DNA from: Paenibacillus sp. JJ-223
GTDB taxonomy: Bacteria; Bacillota; Bacilli; Paenibacillales; Paenibacillaceae
Assembly: GCF_927798175.1 (NCBI RefSeq)
Contig: NZ_CAKMMP010000006.1
Span: forward strand, 124,001-188,000
DNA length: 64,000 nucleotides
Direction: 5' to 3'
Under the pieces are notes generated by a model, which saw only the letters and a list, made by a program, of their open reading frames with translations, was not told where the DNA came from and ran no database searches. The translations under genes and the position numbers were made by a program. This document shows positions 35,772 through 44,333 of this stretch, piece after piece (the first letter of the stretch is position 1; each line of letters begins with the position of its first letter).

Positions 35772-37327
35772 TGCCACAGCTTCAATCGCATACGATCCGT
35801 TATGCCAATCCGATCCTGCCTGGATTTTATCCGGATCCGAGCATCGTGAAGGCGGAGGATTATTTTTACCTTGTTTGCAGTTCGTTCGAATATTTTCCCG
35901 GAGTACCGATTTTTCGGAGCCGGGATCTGATTCATTGGGAGCAGATCGGCAATGTACTGGACCGGATCAGCCAGCTTGATTTGACCGGGCAGAAAAGCTC
36001 GGACGGCATTTACGCTCCTGCGCTGCGTTACCACGCAGGCACGTTCTATATGATTACGACAGATGTGAGAGGCATCGGCAACTTCTACGTGACGGCAACC
36101 AACCCTGCCGGACCGTGGTCCGATCCGATTCGCATTCCGTATGGCGGAATTGACCCATCGCTGTTTTTTGACGATGACGGCAAAGTGTATGTTACGGCCC
36201 AGCAAGGCGCGGATTACGACTCTCACGCCATTCAGTATGAGATCGACATTGCGACGGGAGAGGCGCTCTCCGAACCGCAAGTCGTATGGCATGGAGACGG
36301 CGGTCCATGGACCGAAGGGCCGCATTTGTACAAAATCAACGGCATGTATTATATGATGTCCGCTTCGGGCGGAACGGCCAAGGAGCACCGCGAAATCATC
36401 GGCAGAAGCGATAAACCTTACGGTCCGTTCGAACGCTATCCAGAGCCCATCCTGACCCATCGCCATCTGGATCATCCAATCCAGTATTTGGGCCATGCCG
36501 ATCTGGTGGAGGATCACCACGGCGACTGGTGGGCCGTATTTCTCGGCGTGCGGTTGACGGAGGAAGGATATAGCGTGCTGGGACGGGAAACGTTCCTCGC
36601 ACCGGTCGTTTGGAATGACGGTTGGCCGCACATTGACAACAATGAAGGAATAGTGAGCCTGGATATGACGGTTCAGCGCCAGCCCGTGACGGCCCCTTCT
36701 TTGTTGGAGGAAAATGGAGCCATCGTTGTCGGCCGGGACGAATTCGATGGAGAACTTGGACCGCAATGGATGTTTGTACGCAATCCGACAGAGGGAGCAT
36801 GCTCGCTTGCAGAAAAACCGGGTTTCCTGACGTTGTATGGTCAGGCGGCGGGTCTCGGCGACGTTGGCCAGCTCACGTTTGTCGGCCGGAGGCAGCAGCA
36901 TCTGCATGCCAGCTTTACGGCATGTATGTCATTCGTGCCGGTCGCCGACGGGGAAGAAGCGGGGTTGTGCATCCGCCGGGATGAGGACGCGCACTACGAG
37001 CTTGGCATAAGACGGTTGGAAGACCGCAATGTGCTCTTTGCCCGTCTGACGGTGCGCGGAGAGTCGCACACGGTTCATGAAAGCGAAACGCAAGCGGAGC
37101 AGCTATGGCTCCGGATCGAATCGTCAGAAAAGGAATACAGGCTGGCTTGTTCCGAGGACGGGGAAAACTGGAGGGGTTTGGGGTCGGGTTCGGCGCGTGC
37201 CATCTCTCCGGAGGATTTTGTCCATAAAATGTGCTTCACCGGAGCGGTGATCGGGCTATACGCTACGGGCAACGGCCGGGCAAGCAGCACTCCTGCCCGT
37301 TTCGACTGGTTTGAGTATTCGATCTGA
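35771..37327 (+). CDS. GH43 glycosidase (beta-xylosidase/arabinofuranosidase) with C-terminal beta-sandwich
   Basis: 518 residues, no signal peptide, so cytoplasmic. The five-bladed propeller (1-~300) opens NPILPGFYPDPSIV, where the Asp is the general base, and has the pKa-modulating Asp in YGGIDPSLFFDDDGK and the acid in WTEGPHLYKI. The C-terminal part (~320-518) is the concanavalin-like module common in XynB-type GH43 enzymes (GRRQQHLHASFTACMSF). It releases xylose or arabinose from imported oligosaccharides. Its paralogue at 51440 shares the same layout. Substrate between xylose and arabinose cannot be fixed. Confidence 0.92.
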   Translation: MPQLQSHTIRYANPILPGFYPDPSIVKAEDYFYLVCSSFEYFPGVPIFRSRDLIHWEQIGNVLDRISQLDLTGQKSSDGIYAPALRYHAGTFYMITTDVRGIGNFYVTATNPAGPWSDPIRIPYGGIDPSLFFDDDGKVYVTAQQGADYDSHAIQYEIDIATGEALSEPQVVWHGDGGPWTEGPHLYKINGMYYMMSASGGTAKEHREIIGRSDKPYGPFERYPEPILTHRHLDHPIQYLGHADLVEDHHGDWWAVFLGVRLTEEGYSVLGRETFLAPVVWNDGWPHIDNNEGIVSLDMTVQRQPVTAPSLLEENGAIVVGRDEFDGELGPQWMFVRNPTEGACSLAEKPGFLTLYGQAAGLGDVGQLTFVGRRQQHLHASFTACMSFVPVADGEEAGLCIRRDEDAHYELGIRRLEDRNVLFARLTVRGESHTVHESETQAEQLWLRIESSEKEYRLACSEDGENWRGLGSGSARAISPEDFVHKMCFTGAVIGLYATGNGRASSTPARFDWFEYSI

Positions 37328-37393
37328 CCTGCCGCCAACACAGGCTGCAAGCTTCAGCCCAAGAGGAACAGGGCAATAACGAGGAGGGAAATG

Positions 37394-38416
37394 ATGGTTT
37401 CGTTTCGAACAGAGGCCCCACTGAAGGAATTGTACAAGGACGCTTTCCATATCGGAGCAGCAGTGAATCCGGGCACGATCGAACGCCAGCGTTCACTGCT
37501 TGCATATCACTTCAACAGCCTGACGGCGGAAAATGAAATGAAATTCTCCAGCGTGCATCCAAAGGAGGAACTGTATACATTCGAGGATGCGGATATCATC
37601 GCGGCCTTTGCCCGGGAGCATGGGATGGCGCTGCGCGGCCATACGCTGGTCTGGCATAACCAGACTCCCGAATGGCTGTTCGAGAACAAAGCTGGCGGGC
37701 TGGTGGAACGTGCTGTATTGCTGGAGCGATTGCGCGCACACATTCAAACCGTCGTTGGCAGATATAAGGACGTTATCTATGGTTGGGATGTCGTGAACGA
37801 GGTTATTTCGGATGATGCGAACGACGAAAATGCATTCCTGCGGCCTTCCAAATGGTTGGATATCGCGGGAGAGGACTTTATTGCCAAAGCGTTCGAATTC
37901 GCCCATGAAGCAGACCCGCAGGCGCTTTTGTTCTATAACGATTATAACGAGTCCAATCCGCACAAGCGGGAGCGCATTTATCGGCTCGTCCGTTCGCTGC
38001 TGGATCAAGGCGTGCCGATTCATGGCGTCGGCCTGCAGGCGCATTGGAATCTGTATGATCCGAGCCTGGACGATATGCGCGCCGCGATTGAGCGATATGC
38101 GCAGCTTGGCCTGCAGCTTCAGCTTACCGAACTGGATGTCTCGGTATTCCGCTTTGACGACAGGCGCACGGATCTGGTTCATCCTACGGAGGAGATGCTG
38201 GAGTTGCAGGCCGAGCGATACGAATCCATTTTCCGCCTGCTTTACGAATATAAGGAACATATCAGCGCCGTGACATTCTGGGGGGCAGCCGACGATTACA
38301 CCTGGCTTGACGATTTCCCTGTCCGAGGGCGGAAAAACTGGCCTTTCCTGTTCGACGAGTCGCATCGTCCGAAGGAAGCCTATCAGCGTGTTGCGCAAAT
38401 CGCCGCGCCCAAGTGA
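37394..38416 (+). CDS. Intracellular GH10 endo-1,4-beta-xylanase
   Basis: 340 residues with no signal peptide and no binding module, the pattern of intracellular xylanases that trim imported xylo-oligosaccharides. Acid/base E136 in WDVVNEVISDD and nucleophile E246 in LTELDVSVF are present, as are FNSLTAENEMKF, GHTLVWHNQTP and TFWGAADDYTWLDD. Start ATG 37394, 6 bp after GAGGAGGG; the ATG one codon before is too close to it. In Paenibacillus sp. JDR-2 a comparable cytoplasmic xylanase is part of an aldouronate cluster with an alpha-glucuronidase, which is not present here. Confidence 0.95.
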   Translation: MVSFRTEAPLKELYKDAFHIGAAVNPGTIERQRSLLAYHFNSLTAENEMKFSSVHPKEELYTFEDADIIAAFAREHGMALRGHTLVWHNQTPEWLFENKAGGLVERAVLLERLRAHIQTVVGRYKDVIYGWDVVNEVISDDANDENAFLRPSKWLDIAGEDFIAKAFEFAHEADPQALLFYNDYNESNPHKRERIYRLVRSLLDQGVPIHGVGLQAHWNLYDPSLDDMRAAIERYAQLGLQLQLTELDVSVFRFDDRRTDLVHPTEEMLELQAERYESIFRLLYEYKEHISAVTFWGAADDYTWLDDFPVRGRKNWPFLFDESHRPKEAYQRVAQIAAPK

Positions 38417-38504
38417 AGCTAGACGGATCACCCGTCATCGTTGAACCCGTCGCCGCGTCCAGAAGCTGGGCGCGGTTGCATATCTTTTGGAAGGAGCCAT
38501 TTGC

Positions 38505-39491
38505 ATGTCCGAATTGCCTAAACCGCATCAACCTTTAGTAACCCATATCTTTACTGCCGATCCGTCGGCGCATGTGTTCGAGGATCGCATCTATATCTAT
38601 CCCTCCCATGATCTCGACCATGATGGTCCAGTGAATGACAACGGGGACCAGTACAAGATGGAGGATTATCATGTGCTGTCCATGACGGACATGGATTCAC
38701 CCGTGACGGATCATGGCGAGGCGCTGCATGTGAAGGATGTCCCTTGGGCATCCAGCCAGATGTGGGCACCGGATGCCGCGTTCAGAAACGGCACTTATTA
38801 TTTGTTTTTCCCTGCGCGGGACCATGATGGCATTTTCCGCATCGGTGTGGCTACATCGTCGTCTCCGGCAGGCCCGTTCAAGCCGGAGGAGCAGTACATT
38901 CAAGGCAGCTTCAGCATTGACCCCGCTGTGTTCGTCGACGAGGACGATCAGGCCTACATGTTCTTTGGCGGGCTATGGGGCGGACAGTTGGAGAAATGGC
39001 AGACAGGAAGCTACGTGGAACATGCGGAAGGTCCTGCCCCGGATGCTCCCGCCCTCGGACCAAGAGTGGCCAAACTGAGCGATGATATGCTATCGCTGGC
39101 TTCGGAGGCGCAGGAGATCGTCATCGTGGATCAGGAAGGCAAACCGCTGACCGCAGGCAACGAGGATTGCCGATATTTTGAAGGACCATGGATGCACAAG
39201 TACAATGGCAAATATTATTTGTCCTATTCTACAGGAACGACGCACAAACTGGTGTACGCCATCGGCGACAGCCCGGTGGGGCCGTTTACATTCCAAGGCA
39301 CCATTTTGCCGCCCGTCATAGGCTGGACAACGCATCATTCCATTGTACAATTCCGGGAAAAGTGGTATCTGTTCTATCACGATTGCTCCCTTTCCGGCGG
39401 CGTCGACTACAAGCGCTGCGTGAAATTTGCCGAGTTGGCGTACAATCCGGATGGCACCATTCGCATGATTAACCCTTATCCCGAGAAGTAA
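38505..39491 (+). CDS. GH43 glycosidase, second type in the xylan locus
   Basis: 328 residues from ATG 38505, preceded by AAGGAG. A single-domain GH43 propeller: THIFTADPSAHVFEDRIYIYPSHD carries the base Asp, FSIDPAVFVDEDDQAYMFFGG the second Asp, and CRYFEGPWMHKYNGKYYLSYS the acid Glu. It lacks the C-terminal sandwich of the XynB type, and resembles the group including exo-oligoxylanases and arabinofuranosidases. No signal peptide. Last gene of the xylan operon; a strong terminator follows. Confidence 0.9.
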   Translation: MSELPKPHQPLVTHIFTADPSAHVFEDRIYIYPSHDLDHDGPVNDNGDQYKMEDYHVLSMTDMDSPVTDHGEALHVKDVPWASSQMWAPDAAFRNGTYYLFFPARDHDGIFRIGVATSSSPAGPFKPEEQYIQGSFSIDPAVFVDEDDQAYMFFGGLWGGQLEKWQTGSYVEHAEGPAPDAPALGPRVAKLSDDMLSLASEAQEIVIVDQEGKPLTAGNEDCRYFEGPWMHKYNGKYYLSYSTGTTHKLVYAIGDSPVGPFTFQGTILPPVIGWTTHHSIVQFREKWYLFYHDCSLSGGVDYKRCVKFAELAYNPDGTIRMINPYPEK

Positions 39492-39562
39492 TGCGGGTGG
39501 AGAAGTTTTGTCGGCTTGGACGACATCGACAGTAACCTCTTGCCGATGTACTTTTCGCAGAG

Positions 39563-39602
39563 AACATTCTTGTCACGAATACGTGGCAAGAATGTTTTTT
39601 TT
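39563..39602 (+). terminator. Intrinsic terminator closing the xylan operon
   Basis: AACATTCTTG(T)CACG pairs with CGTG(G)CAAGAATGTT, followed by a T-run. Confidence 0.92.
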
Positions 39603-39760
39603 GCATGACATGTGGCTGACCATCTTACTTTAATCATGAAGCGGCGCACCACATGCATCCGGGCATGCATCCTCACAAGGGCATCAGCGGACAATCTTCA
39701 GGATGCAAGTCCTAATCTTCGCCTCTTTGCATATGAATTAAGCTATAAGGAGGCGGGACC

Positions 39761-40108
39761 ATGGAACAAAAGGTTACGGAGTATTTCGAATTGAAACGGC
39801 AGCAAAAGGAGATTGAGCAGCGCTTGGCCGTACTGCGCGACGAAATCGTCGCATACTGCGAAGGGCAAGGAGTGTACGAGACGTGCATTGGGGGATTTTC
39901 CATCAAAACGGTGCTGCAGCACCGCAAGGAATACGATGACAACAAGCTGTATGCGTCTCTTGCCGATCCTGAGCTGTGGAGGCTCGCGTCCAGGGCGGAT
40001 GGAAACAAGATCAAAAGCTTGATCAAGCTGGGCGTGCTGACTGAAGAAAGGCTTCGCTATGCCGTCACCGAGAAGCAGGTTATCGTGCTGCAGGTAGACA
40101 AGTTATAA
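39761..40108 (+). CDS. Small protein with N-terminal coiled coil, unknown
   Basis: 115 residues, with AAGGAGG before the start. Residues ~1-32 are a heptad-like helix (VTEYFELKRQQKEIEQRLAVLRDEI). The rest is mixed with a short helical end (NKIKSLIKLGVLTEERL) and a strand VIVLQVDKL. No DNA-binding or enzyme signature recognised. It stands alone between the xylan operon and the formylglycine-generating enzyme. Function unknown. Confidence 0.6.
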   Translation: MEQKVTEYFELKRQQKEIEQRLAVLRDEIVAYCEGQGVYETCIGGFSIKTVLQHRKEYDDNKLYASLADPELWRLASRADGNKIKSLIKLGVLTEERLRYAVTEKQVIVLQVDKL

Positions 40109-40243
40109 AAGGAGGACGCAGGTTCCAACAGGGGCAAGCCGCTTCCAAGCTGCTGTACCCAAACCAAAATTGAAGATGACGATTCAGGCGGCATCTTTTG
40201 GTATCCCCCTACATTCGGGTGGAACCGGAAGATGTCTTTGTCG

Positions 40244-40305
40244 TGATCGGAAGATGGTACTGCACTCGCAGTGCCTTGTGTGATTGCTTAATGGGGTTTA
40301 TATAG
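40244..40305 (+). mobile_element. MITE-like repeat, right-end fragment
   Basis: It holds only the right-hand 60 bp of the family: GATCGGAAGATGGTACTGC, the ACTC loop with GCAGTGCC, and GGGGTTTATATAG. No matching left end was found in the preceding 150 bp, so it is a truncated copy. It sits upstream of the formylglycine-generating enzyme gene. The same TTGTGT-17-TATATA arrangement is kept (40276-40304). Confidence 0.8.
40276..40304 (+). promoter_or_regulatory. Putative promoter in MITE fragment, before FGE gene
   Basis: TTGTGT (40276-40281), 17-bp spacer, TATATA (40299-40304). A separate TATAAT lies at 40346-40351 closer to the gene, so two start sites are possible. Confidence 0.4.
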
Positions 40306-40387
40306 TTGCAGCCCAACACTTTCTTCCAAAATGAAATTAAGATGATATAATTAAATAAAGCAAAGACCATCGAAGGGGGTACGTTTT

Positions 40388-41410
40388 ATGGATCACAACG
40401 AACGGGACGGTAACCAGGCCTCTTGCTGCACGCCGGGACGCGGAAAAACGGCGGTCAACATCAAGCCGGGGAAGCGTATTACCCTAAAACAGGCTTGCTG
40501 TCAGGAAAGCGACACAGAGAATGCACCTGCAGCGGAGCGCCCAGGCATGATTCGGTTGGAGGGTGGAACGTTCCGTATGGGAACGGACAGCACGGAAGGT
40601 TTCGAACAGGACGGAGAGGGACCGGCCAGGGGAGTCACGCTCTCATCGTTTTACATCGATCGTTATGCCGTGACGAATGCGCAGTTTGCCGATTTTGTCC
40701 AAGATACCAACTATGTCACGGAAGCCGAGCGGTTCGGCAACTCCTTTGTGTTTCATTTATTGCTACCGTCGGAACAAAGGCAGAACAGAGCCACGATGGT
40801 CATGCAGACGCCGTGGTGGCACATCGTGGAGGGTGCGGATTGGAAACATCCCGAAGGAAAGGGTTCCCATGTGGAAGATCGCATGAACCATCCCGTCGTT
40901 CATGTATCATGGAACGATGCGCTGGCTTATTGCAAATGGGCCGGAAAACGTCTGCCGACAGAGGCGGAGTGGGAATATGCTGCGCGCGGCGGTTTGGATC
41001 AGGCGAGGTATCCGTGGGGAGACGAGTTGACGCCGGACGGCAAACATATGTGCAACATTTGGCAAGGAAAGTTTCCGATCAGCAATGATGCCGAGGATGG
41101 ATATGTCGGCACCGCGCCGGTAGATGCGTTTGAGCCAAACGGGTTTGGATTGTATAATGTGGCAGGCAATGTGTGGGAATGGTGTGCGGACGAGTTCGAT
41201 CCGCATTATCATCGCCAATCGTCCAACATCAATCCGCTCGGCGTGAGCCGCGGAAATGCGCGATCCATGCGTGGAGGCTCGTACCTATGCCATGACTCCT
41301 ATTGCAACCGGTACAGGGTCGCGGCACGCAACAAAAATACGCCTGACAGCTCCTCAGGCAATACCGGATTCCGCTGCGCTGCGGACGCGGATGATGAACA
41401 ACGCGGCTGA
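40388..41410 (+). CDS. Formylglycine-generating enzyme (SUMF1/FGE family)
   Basis: 340 residues; GAAGGGGGT precedes the start. FGE oxidises a cysteine in the CxPxR motif of sulfatases to formylglycine, using copper and oxygen. The catalytic copper-binding pair is present as C301 and C306 in YLCHDSYCNRYR, which separates true FGEs from the many non-catalytic SUMF1-fold proteins. Also seen: MGTDSTEGFEQDGEGP, RLPTEAEWEYAARGG, NVAGNVWEWCAD and SSGNTGFRCA. The first ~50 residues are an extension with two CC pairs (SCCTP and ACCQE). No sulfatase gene lies in the window, so its partner is elsewhere or unknown. Confidence 0.93.
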   Translation: MDHNERDGNQASCCTPGRGKTAVNIKPGKRITLKQACCQESDTENAPAAERPGMIRLEGGTFRMGTDSTEGFEQDGEGPARGVTLSSFYIDRYAVTNAQFADFVQDTNYVTEAERFGNSFVFHLLLPSEQRQNRATMVMQTPWWHIVEGADWKHPEGKGSHVEDRMNHPVVHVSWNDALAYCKWAGKRLPTEAEWEYAARGGLDQARYPWGDELTPDGKHMCNIWQGKFPISNDAEDGYVGTAPVDAFEPNGFGLYNVAGNVWEWCADEFDPHYHRQSSNINPLGVSRGNARSMRGGSYLCHDSYCNRYRVAARNKNTPDSSSGNTGFRCAADADDEQRG

Positions 41411-41430
41411 GGCTTCCAGAAGCTAATGCA

Positions 41431-41454
41431 AGCACCCGTATAGGGTGCTTTTTT
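41431..41454 (+). terminator. Intrinsic terminator after FGE gene
   Basis: AGCACCC pairs with GGGTGCT around GTATA, followed by six T residues. Confidence 0.88.
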
Positions 41455-41492
41455 GGTCACGCCGATTGTCGTTTTCAGGCTGTGGCATACGA

Positions 41493-41543
41493 AAACAAAC
41501 CTCTGTTCTCGCGGTTCGCGATCGTTCAGAGGTTTGTTTTTTG
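41493..41543. terminator. Second hairpin between FGE and ROK genes
   Basis: AAAACAAACCTCTG pairs perfectly with CAGAGGTTTGTTTT around a 21-base loop. It can serve the convergent ROK gene on the minus strand as well as the plus strand. Confidence 0.8.
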
Positions 41544-41571
41544 GCATGTGTTTGGCACGATTTGCAGATGG

Positions 41572-42759
41572 TCATCCATCCCATTCCTGCAAAATCATCA
41601 GCGCCGCGCCGGTGACCACGCCTTCGTCCCGCAGCTCCCCTTGAGAGAAGACCGGATCGTACTCGGGATAATGATAGATGTTTTTGCGGGCAATCTGAAT
41701 GGCCGTCTCGTAGACCAGCGGATGCGCGTTGACGAGAGCTCCACCCAAAATGACGTATTCCGGATGAACCGTATTGATCAGGTTGGCCAGCCCGATGCCC
41801 AGATAAGAGGCGGTTTCCGTAAAAAGCTCCTTGACCAAAGCGTCGTTCTGTTCAAGCGCTTCAGCCAATGCCGCGAAATGGATTTGCTCCGGCGGCAGTC
41901 CGGACAGGACGCTTTCCCGGCCGATTTTGAGCTGAGCGCTTACCCGCTCCTCCAGCGACGGGACGGAGACGTAGGCTTCCAGGGCGCCGTAGTTGCCTTT
42001 GTCCCGCAGCCTTTTGCCGCCCGTCTGAATAATCATCTGTCCGATGGCCCCTTCGGTATCCGCCGCACCGCGCAGGATTTTGCCGCCGGACATGATGGCC
42101 GAGCGGATACTGACCCCCGAGTGCACATATAACATGTGTTCACAGGTATCGTCTCGCAGCGCCCAATGCTCCGCAAGCAAAGCCGTGTTGGCCCCATTGT
42201 CCAGCCGTGCCTTAATATGAAGCTGTTCCTCCAGCATACGGCAGATCGGCACGTTGTTCCACGCTTCGGACGGGAAAAAGTCCGGCTGCAGGATAATGCC
42301 TTGCTTCGGATCCAGAGGTCCGACAGCACCTATGCCGAGCCCGAGCACCTGCTCTGCGGCAATCTGATGTTTCTCCAGCATCGCTTGCGTTTCTTGGACT
42401 ACCAGTTCCACGAAGCGCTCCGGCGTTAAATCACGATCCATTTTCCAGCGAGAGAGGGCCAGTGGTTGGAGGTGAAGGTCATATAACCCCAGCGAAGAGC
42501 TTATTCGCGATATATCCAGCCCAAGCAAATAGCCGTAGGATGGGTTGGTTTGGAACAGAATCGGCTTGCGTCCTCCGGTGGAGCTGCCCAATCCGGAAAC
42601 GACGATCTTTTTTTGGCCCAGCATATCTTCCAAAATGCGTGTCATGCTGCTGCTCGTAATCGTGAAATATTCCAGCAGATCGGCTTTGGAGACGGTGCCA
42701 AGGTAAGCGATCCGATCGTAAATCTGTTTATGAATTGAAGAATGGGAACGTTTAAGCAT
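41572..42759 (-). CDS. ROK-family transcriptional regulator with degenerate kinase site
   Basis: 395 residues from ATG 42759. An N-terminal winged helix (SSIHKQIYDRIAYLGTVSKADLLEYFTITSSSMTRIL) is followed by a ROK sugar-kinase-fold domain with LLGLDISRIS and LDNGANTALLAEHW. The ROK core is altered. The usual GTGIGGG phosphate loop reads HSGVSIRSAI, and the zinc motif (normally H..C.C..GC) reads GQMIIQTGGKRLRDKGNYGALEAY with no cysteines. It therefore cannot bind zinc in the usual way and is almost certainly a regulator, not a kinase. Its promoter region faces the chromate-transporter genes and holds two palindromes. Effector sugar unknown. Confidence 0.85.
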   Translation of the reverse strand: MLKRSHSSIHKQIYDRIAYLGTVSKADLLEYFTITSSSMTRILEDMLGQKKIVVSGLGSSTGGRKPILFQTNPSYGYLLGLDISRISSSLGLYDLHLQPLALSRWKMDRDLTPERFVELVVQETQAMLEKHQIAAEQVLGLGIGAVGPLDPKQGIILQPDFFPSEAWNNVPICRMLEEQLHIKARLDNGANTALLAEHWALRDDTCEHMLYVHSGVSIRSAIMSGGKILRGAADTEGAIGQMIIQTGGKRLRDKGNYGALEAYVSVPSLEERVSAQLKIGRESVLSGLPPEQIHFAALAEALEQNDALVKELFTETASYLGIGLANLINTVHPEYVILGGALVNAHPLVYETAIQIARKNIYHYPEYDPVFSQGELRDEGVVTGAALMILQEWDG

Positions 42760-42860
42760 CAGTATACGGCTCCATTTCCAAGTGAATGAGTCGGGATAGA
42801 TAAATTCAGTATAACGGAAGAAAGTCACGTTTTCCAGCTAATGTTATAGGAATAATTGAG

Positions 42861-42881
42861 TTAATTCTATTATGGAATTAA
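42861..42881. promoter_or_regulatory. Palindromic operator candidate 1 (ROK/chromate intergenic region)
   Basis: TTAATTC-N7-GAATTAA, perfect 7-bp arms, about 100 bp upstream of the ROK start. It resembles the second palindrome 95 bp further right, so both may bind one regulator. Confidence 0.5.
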
Positions 42882-42955
42882 GATGTGGAATTATGTGGTA
42901 TTTTTTCAGGTTATGAAAGGGGGAATAACTTTTAGGCTAATATTTTTTGATGACT

Positions 42956-42974
42956 TTATTCCAAAATGGAATAA
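42956..42974. promoter_or_regulatory. Palindromic operator candidate 2 overlapping chromate promoter
   Basis: TTATTCCAAAATGGAATAA: perfect 8-bp arms. It overlaps the likely -35 of the chromate genes, whose -10 is TATAAT at 42981-42986. A repressor bound here would block that promoter. Confidence 0.6.
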
Positions 42975-43027
42975 ACATGCTATAATGAAGTATAAGAGTT
43001 ATTGAACATGAAACGGGAAGGTGTTAT

Positions 43028-43663
43028 ATGAACACACAACGCAAAATTAACCTTAACCTCCTTGTCCAGTTGTGTGCCGTGTTTCTGAAGCTGGGTCCCT
43101 CTACCTTTGGGGGCGGTTATGCCATGATTGCTGCGATCGAGCGCGAGGTCGTCGAGAAAAAGAAATGGCTGGATCGCTCCGAAATGGCAGACATGATATC
43201 GGTGGCCGGTTCGGCACCGGGCGGCGTCGCCGTCAATTCGGCCGCGTTTGTCGGTTATAGAATGGCAGGAGTGATTGGCGCCATAGGTGCCGTTGCGGCG
43301 ATTACGCTGCCTACGTTTATCATCGTATTTGTCCTCAGCCTGCTTGGCATGATGTTCCAGGACGTTCCCAAAGTACAGGCGGCTTTAAAAGGAATCCATG
43401 CAGCCATAGTGGCGCTGATCATCGTGGCTGCATTCAAGATGGGCAAACGGTCGATCATGGATGCCGCGACTTTGCTGCTGACCGCCGCAAGCGTATCCGT
43501 GCTGCTGTTCACCCAGGTTCATTCGCTGTACCTGATTATCGGTGGTCCGATCATCGGCGTGCTTGTAGTGTTTGTCAAACGTGCACTCGGCATGGCGGCA
43601 CAAACGGAGAAGGAGGACAACGAGAACAAGCAGGAGCCTCATTTTCCCGAATATTACATCTGA
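43028..43663 (+). CDS. Chromate transporter, first half (short-chain CHR protein)
   Basis: 211 residues, with AAGGTG before the start. About six membrane segments. The CHR-family motif FGGGYAMI lies near residue 30, after FLKLGPSTFGGG, and SVAGSAPGGVAVNSAAFVGYRM follows. Short-chain CHR proteins work as pairs and export chromate at the membrane. The next gene is its partner, starting 10 bp downstream. Paired short-chain CHR genes of B. subtilis (ywrB/ywrA) are the closest model. Some CHR pairs do not confer chromate resistance, so the substrate is inferred. Confidence 0.9.
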   Translation: MNTQRKINLNLLVQLCAVFLKLGPSTFGGGYAMIAAIEREVVEKKKWLDRSEMADMISVAGSAPGGVAVNSAAFVGYRMAGVIGAIGAVAAITLPTFIIVFVLSLLGMMFQDVPKVQAALKGIHAAIVALIIVAAFKMGKRSIMDAATLLLTAASVSVLLFTQVHSLYLIIGGPIIGVLVVFVKRALGMAAQTEKEDNENKQEPHFPEYYI

Positions 43664-43673
43664 AGGTGATTAC

Positions 43674-44207
43674 ATGCTGTGGGAATTATTTTGGTTGTTT
43701 TTAAAAGTGGGCTCCCTCTCGTTCGGCGGAGGATATGCGGTAATTACCCTTATTCAGCGGGAAGTGATGGATAAGGGTTGGATCGAACCGGAACGGTTCC
43801 AAGAACTCGTTTCCTTGGCCGGCATGGCCCCAGGCTCGATTGCCACCAATACGGCCACGCTGATCGGATATTCCGAGAGCGGGATCCCGGGAGCGATCGT
43901 ATCCACGATCGGCATTATTTTGCCGTCGCTTGCCATCGTTATTTGTTTCACTGCGTTTTTCCTGCGTTTGCAGAACAATACGTGGGTCCGCTCCTCTTTT
44001 TATGGCCTTAGGCCAATCGTGACCGGACTCATCATTTACGCGGCCATTCACTTTGGCATTGGCGGCAATACCGGATCGCTGCTCGACTGGACGACGCTGG
44101 GGATGCTCGTCATCTGTGCAGGCTGCCTGCTTGGGATCATCAAGTACAAGCTGCATCCGTTCGTCGTCATTTTGCTTGCGGCAGCGGGCGGGATCGTTAT
44201 ATTTTAA
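43674..44207 (+). CDS. Chromate transporter, second half (short-chain CHR protein)
   Basis: 177 residues from ATG 43674 with GAAGGTG upstream; a longer open frame runs back into the first gene in another frame and is not used. The CHR motif SLSFGGGYAVITLIQREV and LAGMAPGSIATNTATLIGY are clear. It pairs with the preceding half-size CHR protein to give the full transporter in antiparallel topology. A long hairpin terminator follows the stop within 10 bp. Confidence 0.9.
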   Translation: MLWELFWLFLKVGSLSFGGGYAVITLIQREVMDKGWIEPERFQELVSLAGMAPGSIATNTATLIGYSESGIPGAIVSTIGIILPSLAIVICFTAFFLRLQNNTWVRSSFYGLRPIVTGLIIYAAIHFGIGGNTGSLLDWTTLGMLVICAGCLLGIIKYKLHPFVVILLAAAGGIVIF

Positions 44208-44212
44208 ATCGG

Positions 44213-44268
44213 AAAGAACAAAAGTCATTTGGGGCATGAGACCCAATCGTCGCTTTTGTTCTTTTTTT
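44213..44268 (+). terminator. Intrinsic terminator after chromate genes
   Basis: AAAGAACAAAAG pairs with CTTTTGTTCTTT; an inner TTGGG/CCCAA strengthens the stem, and a T-run follows. Confidence 0.88.
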
Positions 44269-44333
44269 GCATGATTTATTATCTTTTGGAAACTCTACAA
44301 CCTATATGGAGGTTTTGGAACGGGGGATGGACC

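Noticed and set aside
35537-36907. 456-aa minus-strand frame opposite the first GH43 gene
   Set aside because: Shadow of the GH43 reading frame; no domain recognised.
44229-44333. Upstream start for the second GerA protein
   Set aside because: The extra residues would be encoded inside the chromate-operon terminator; ATG 44334 has a ribosome site.
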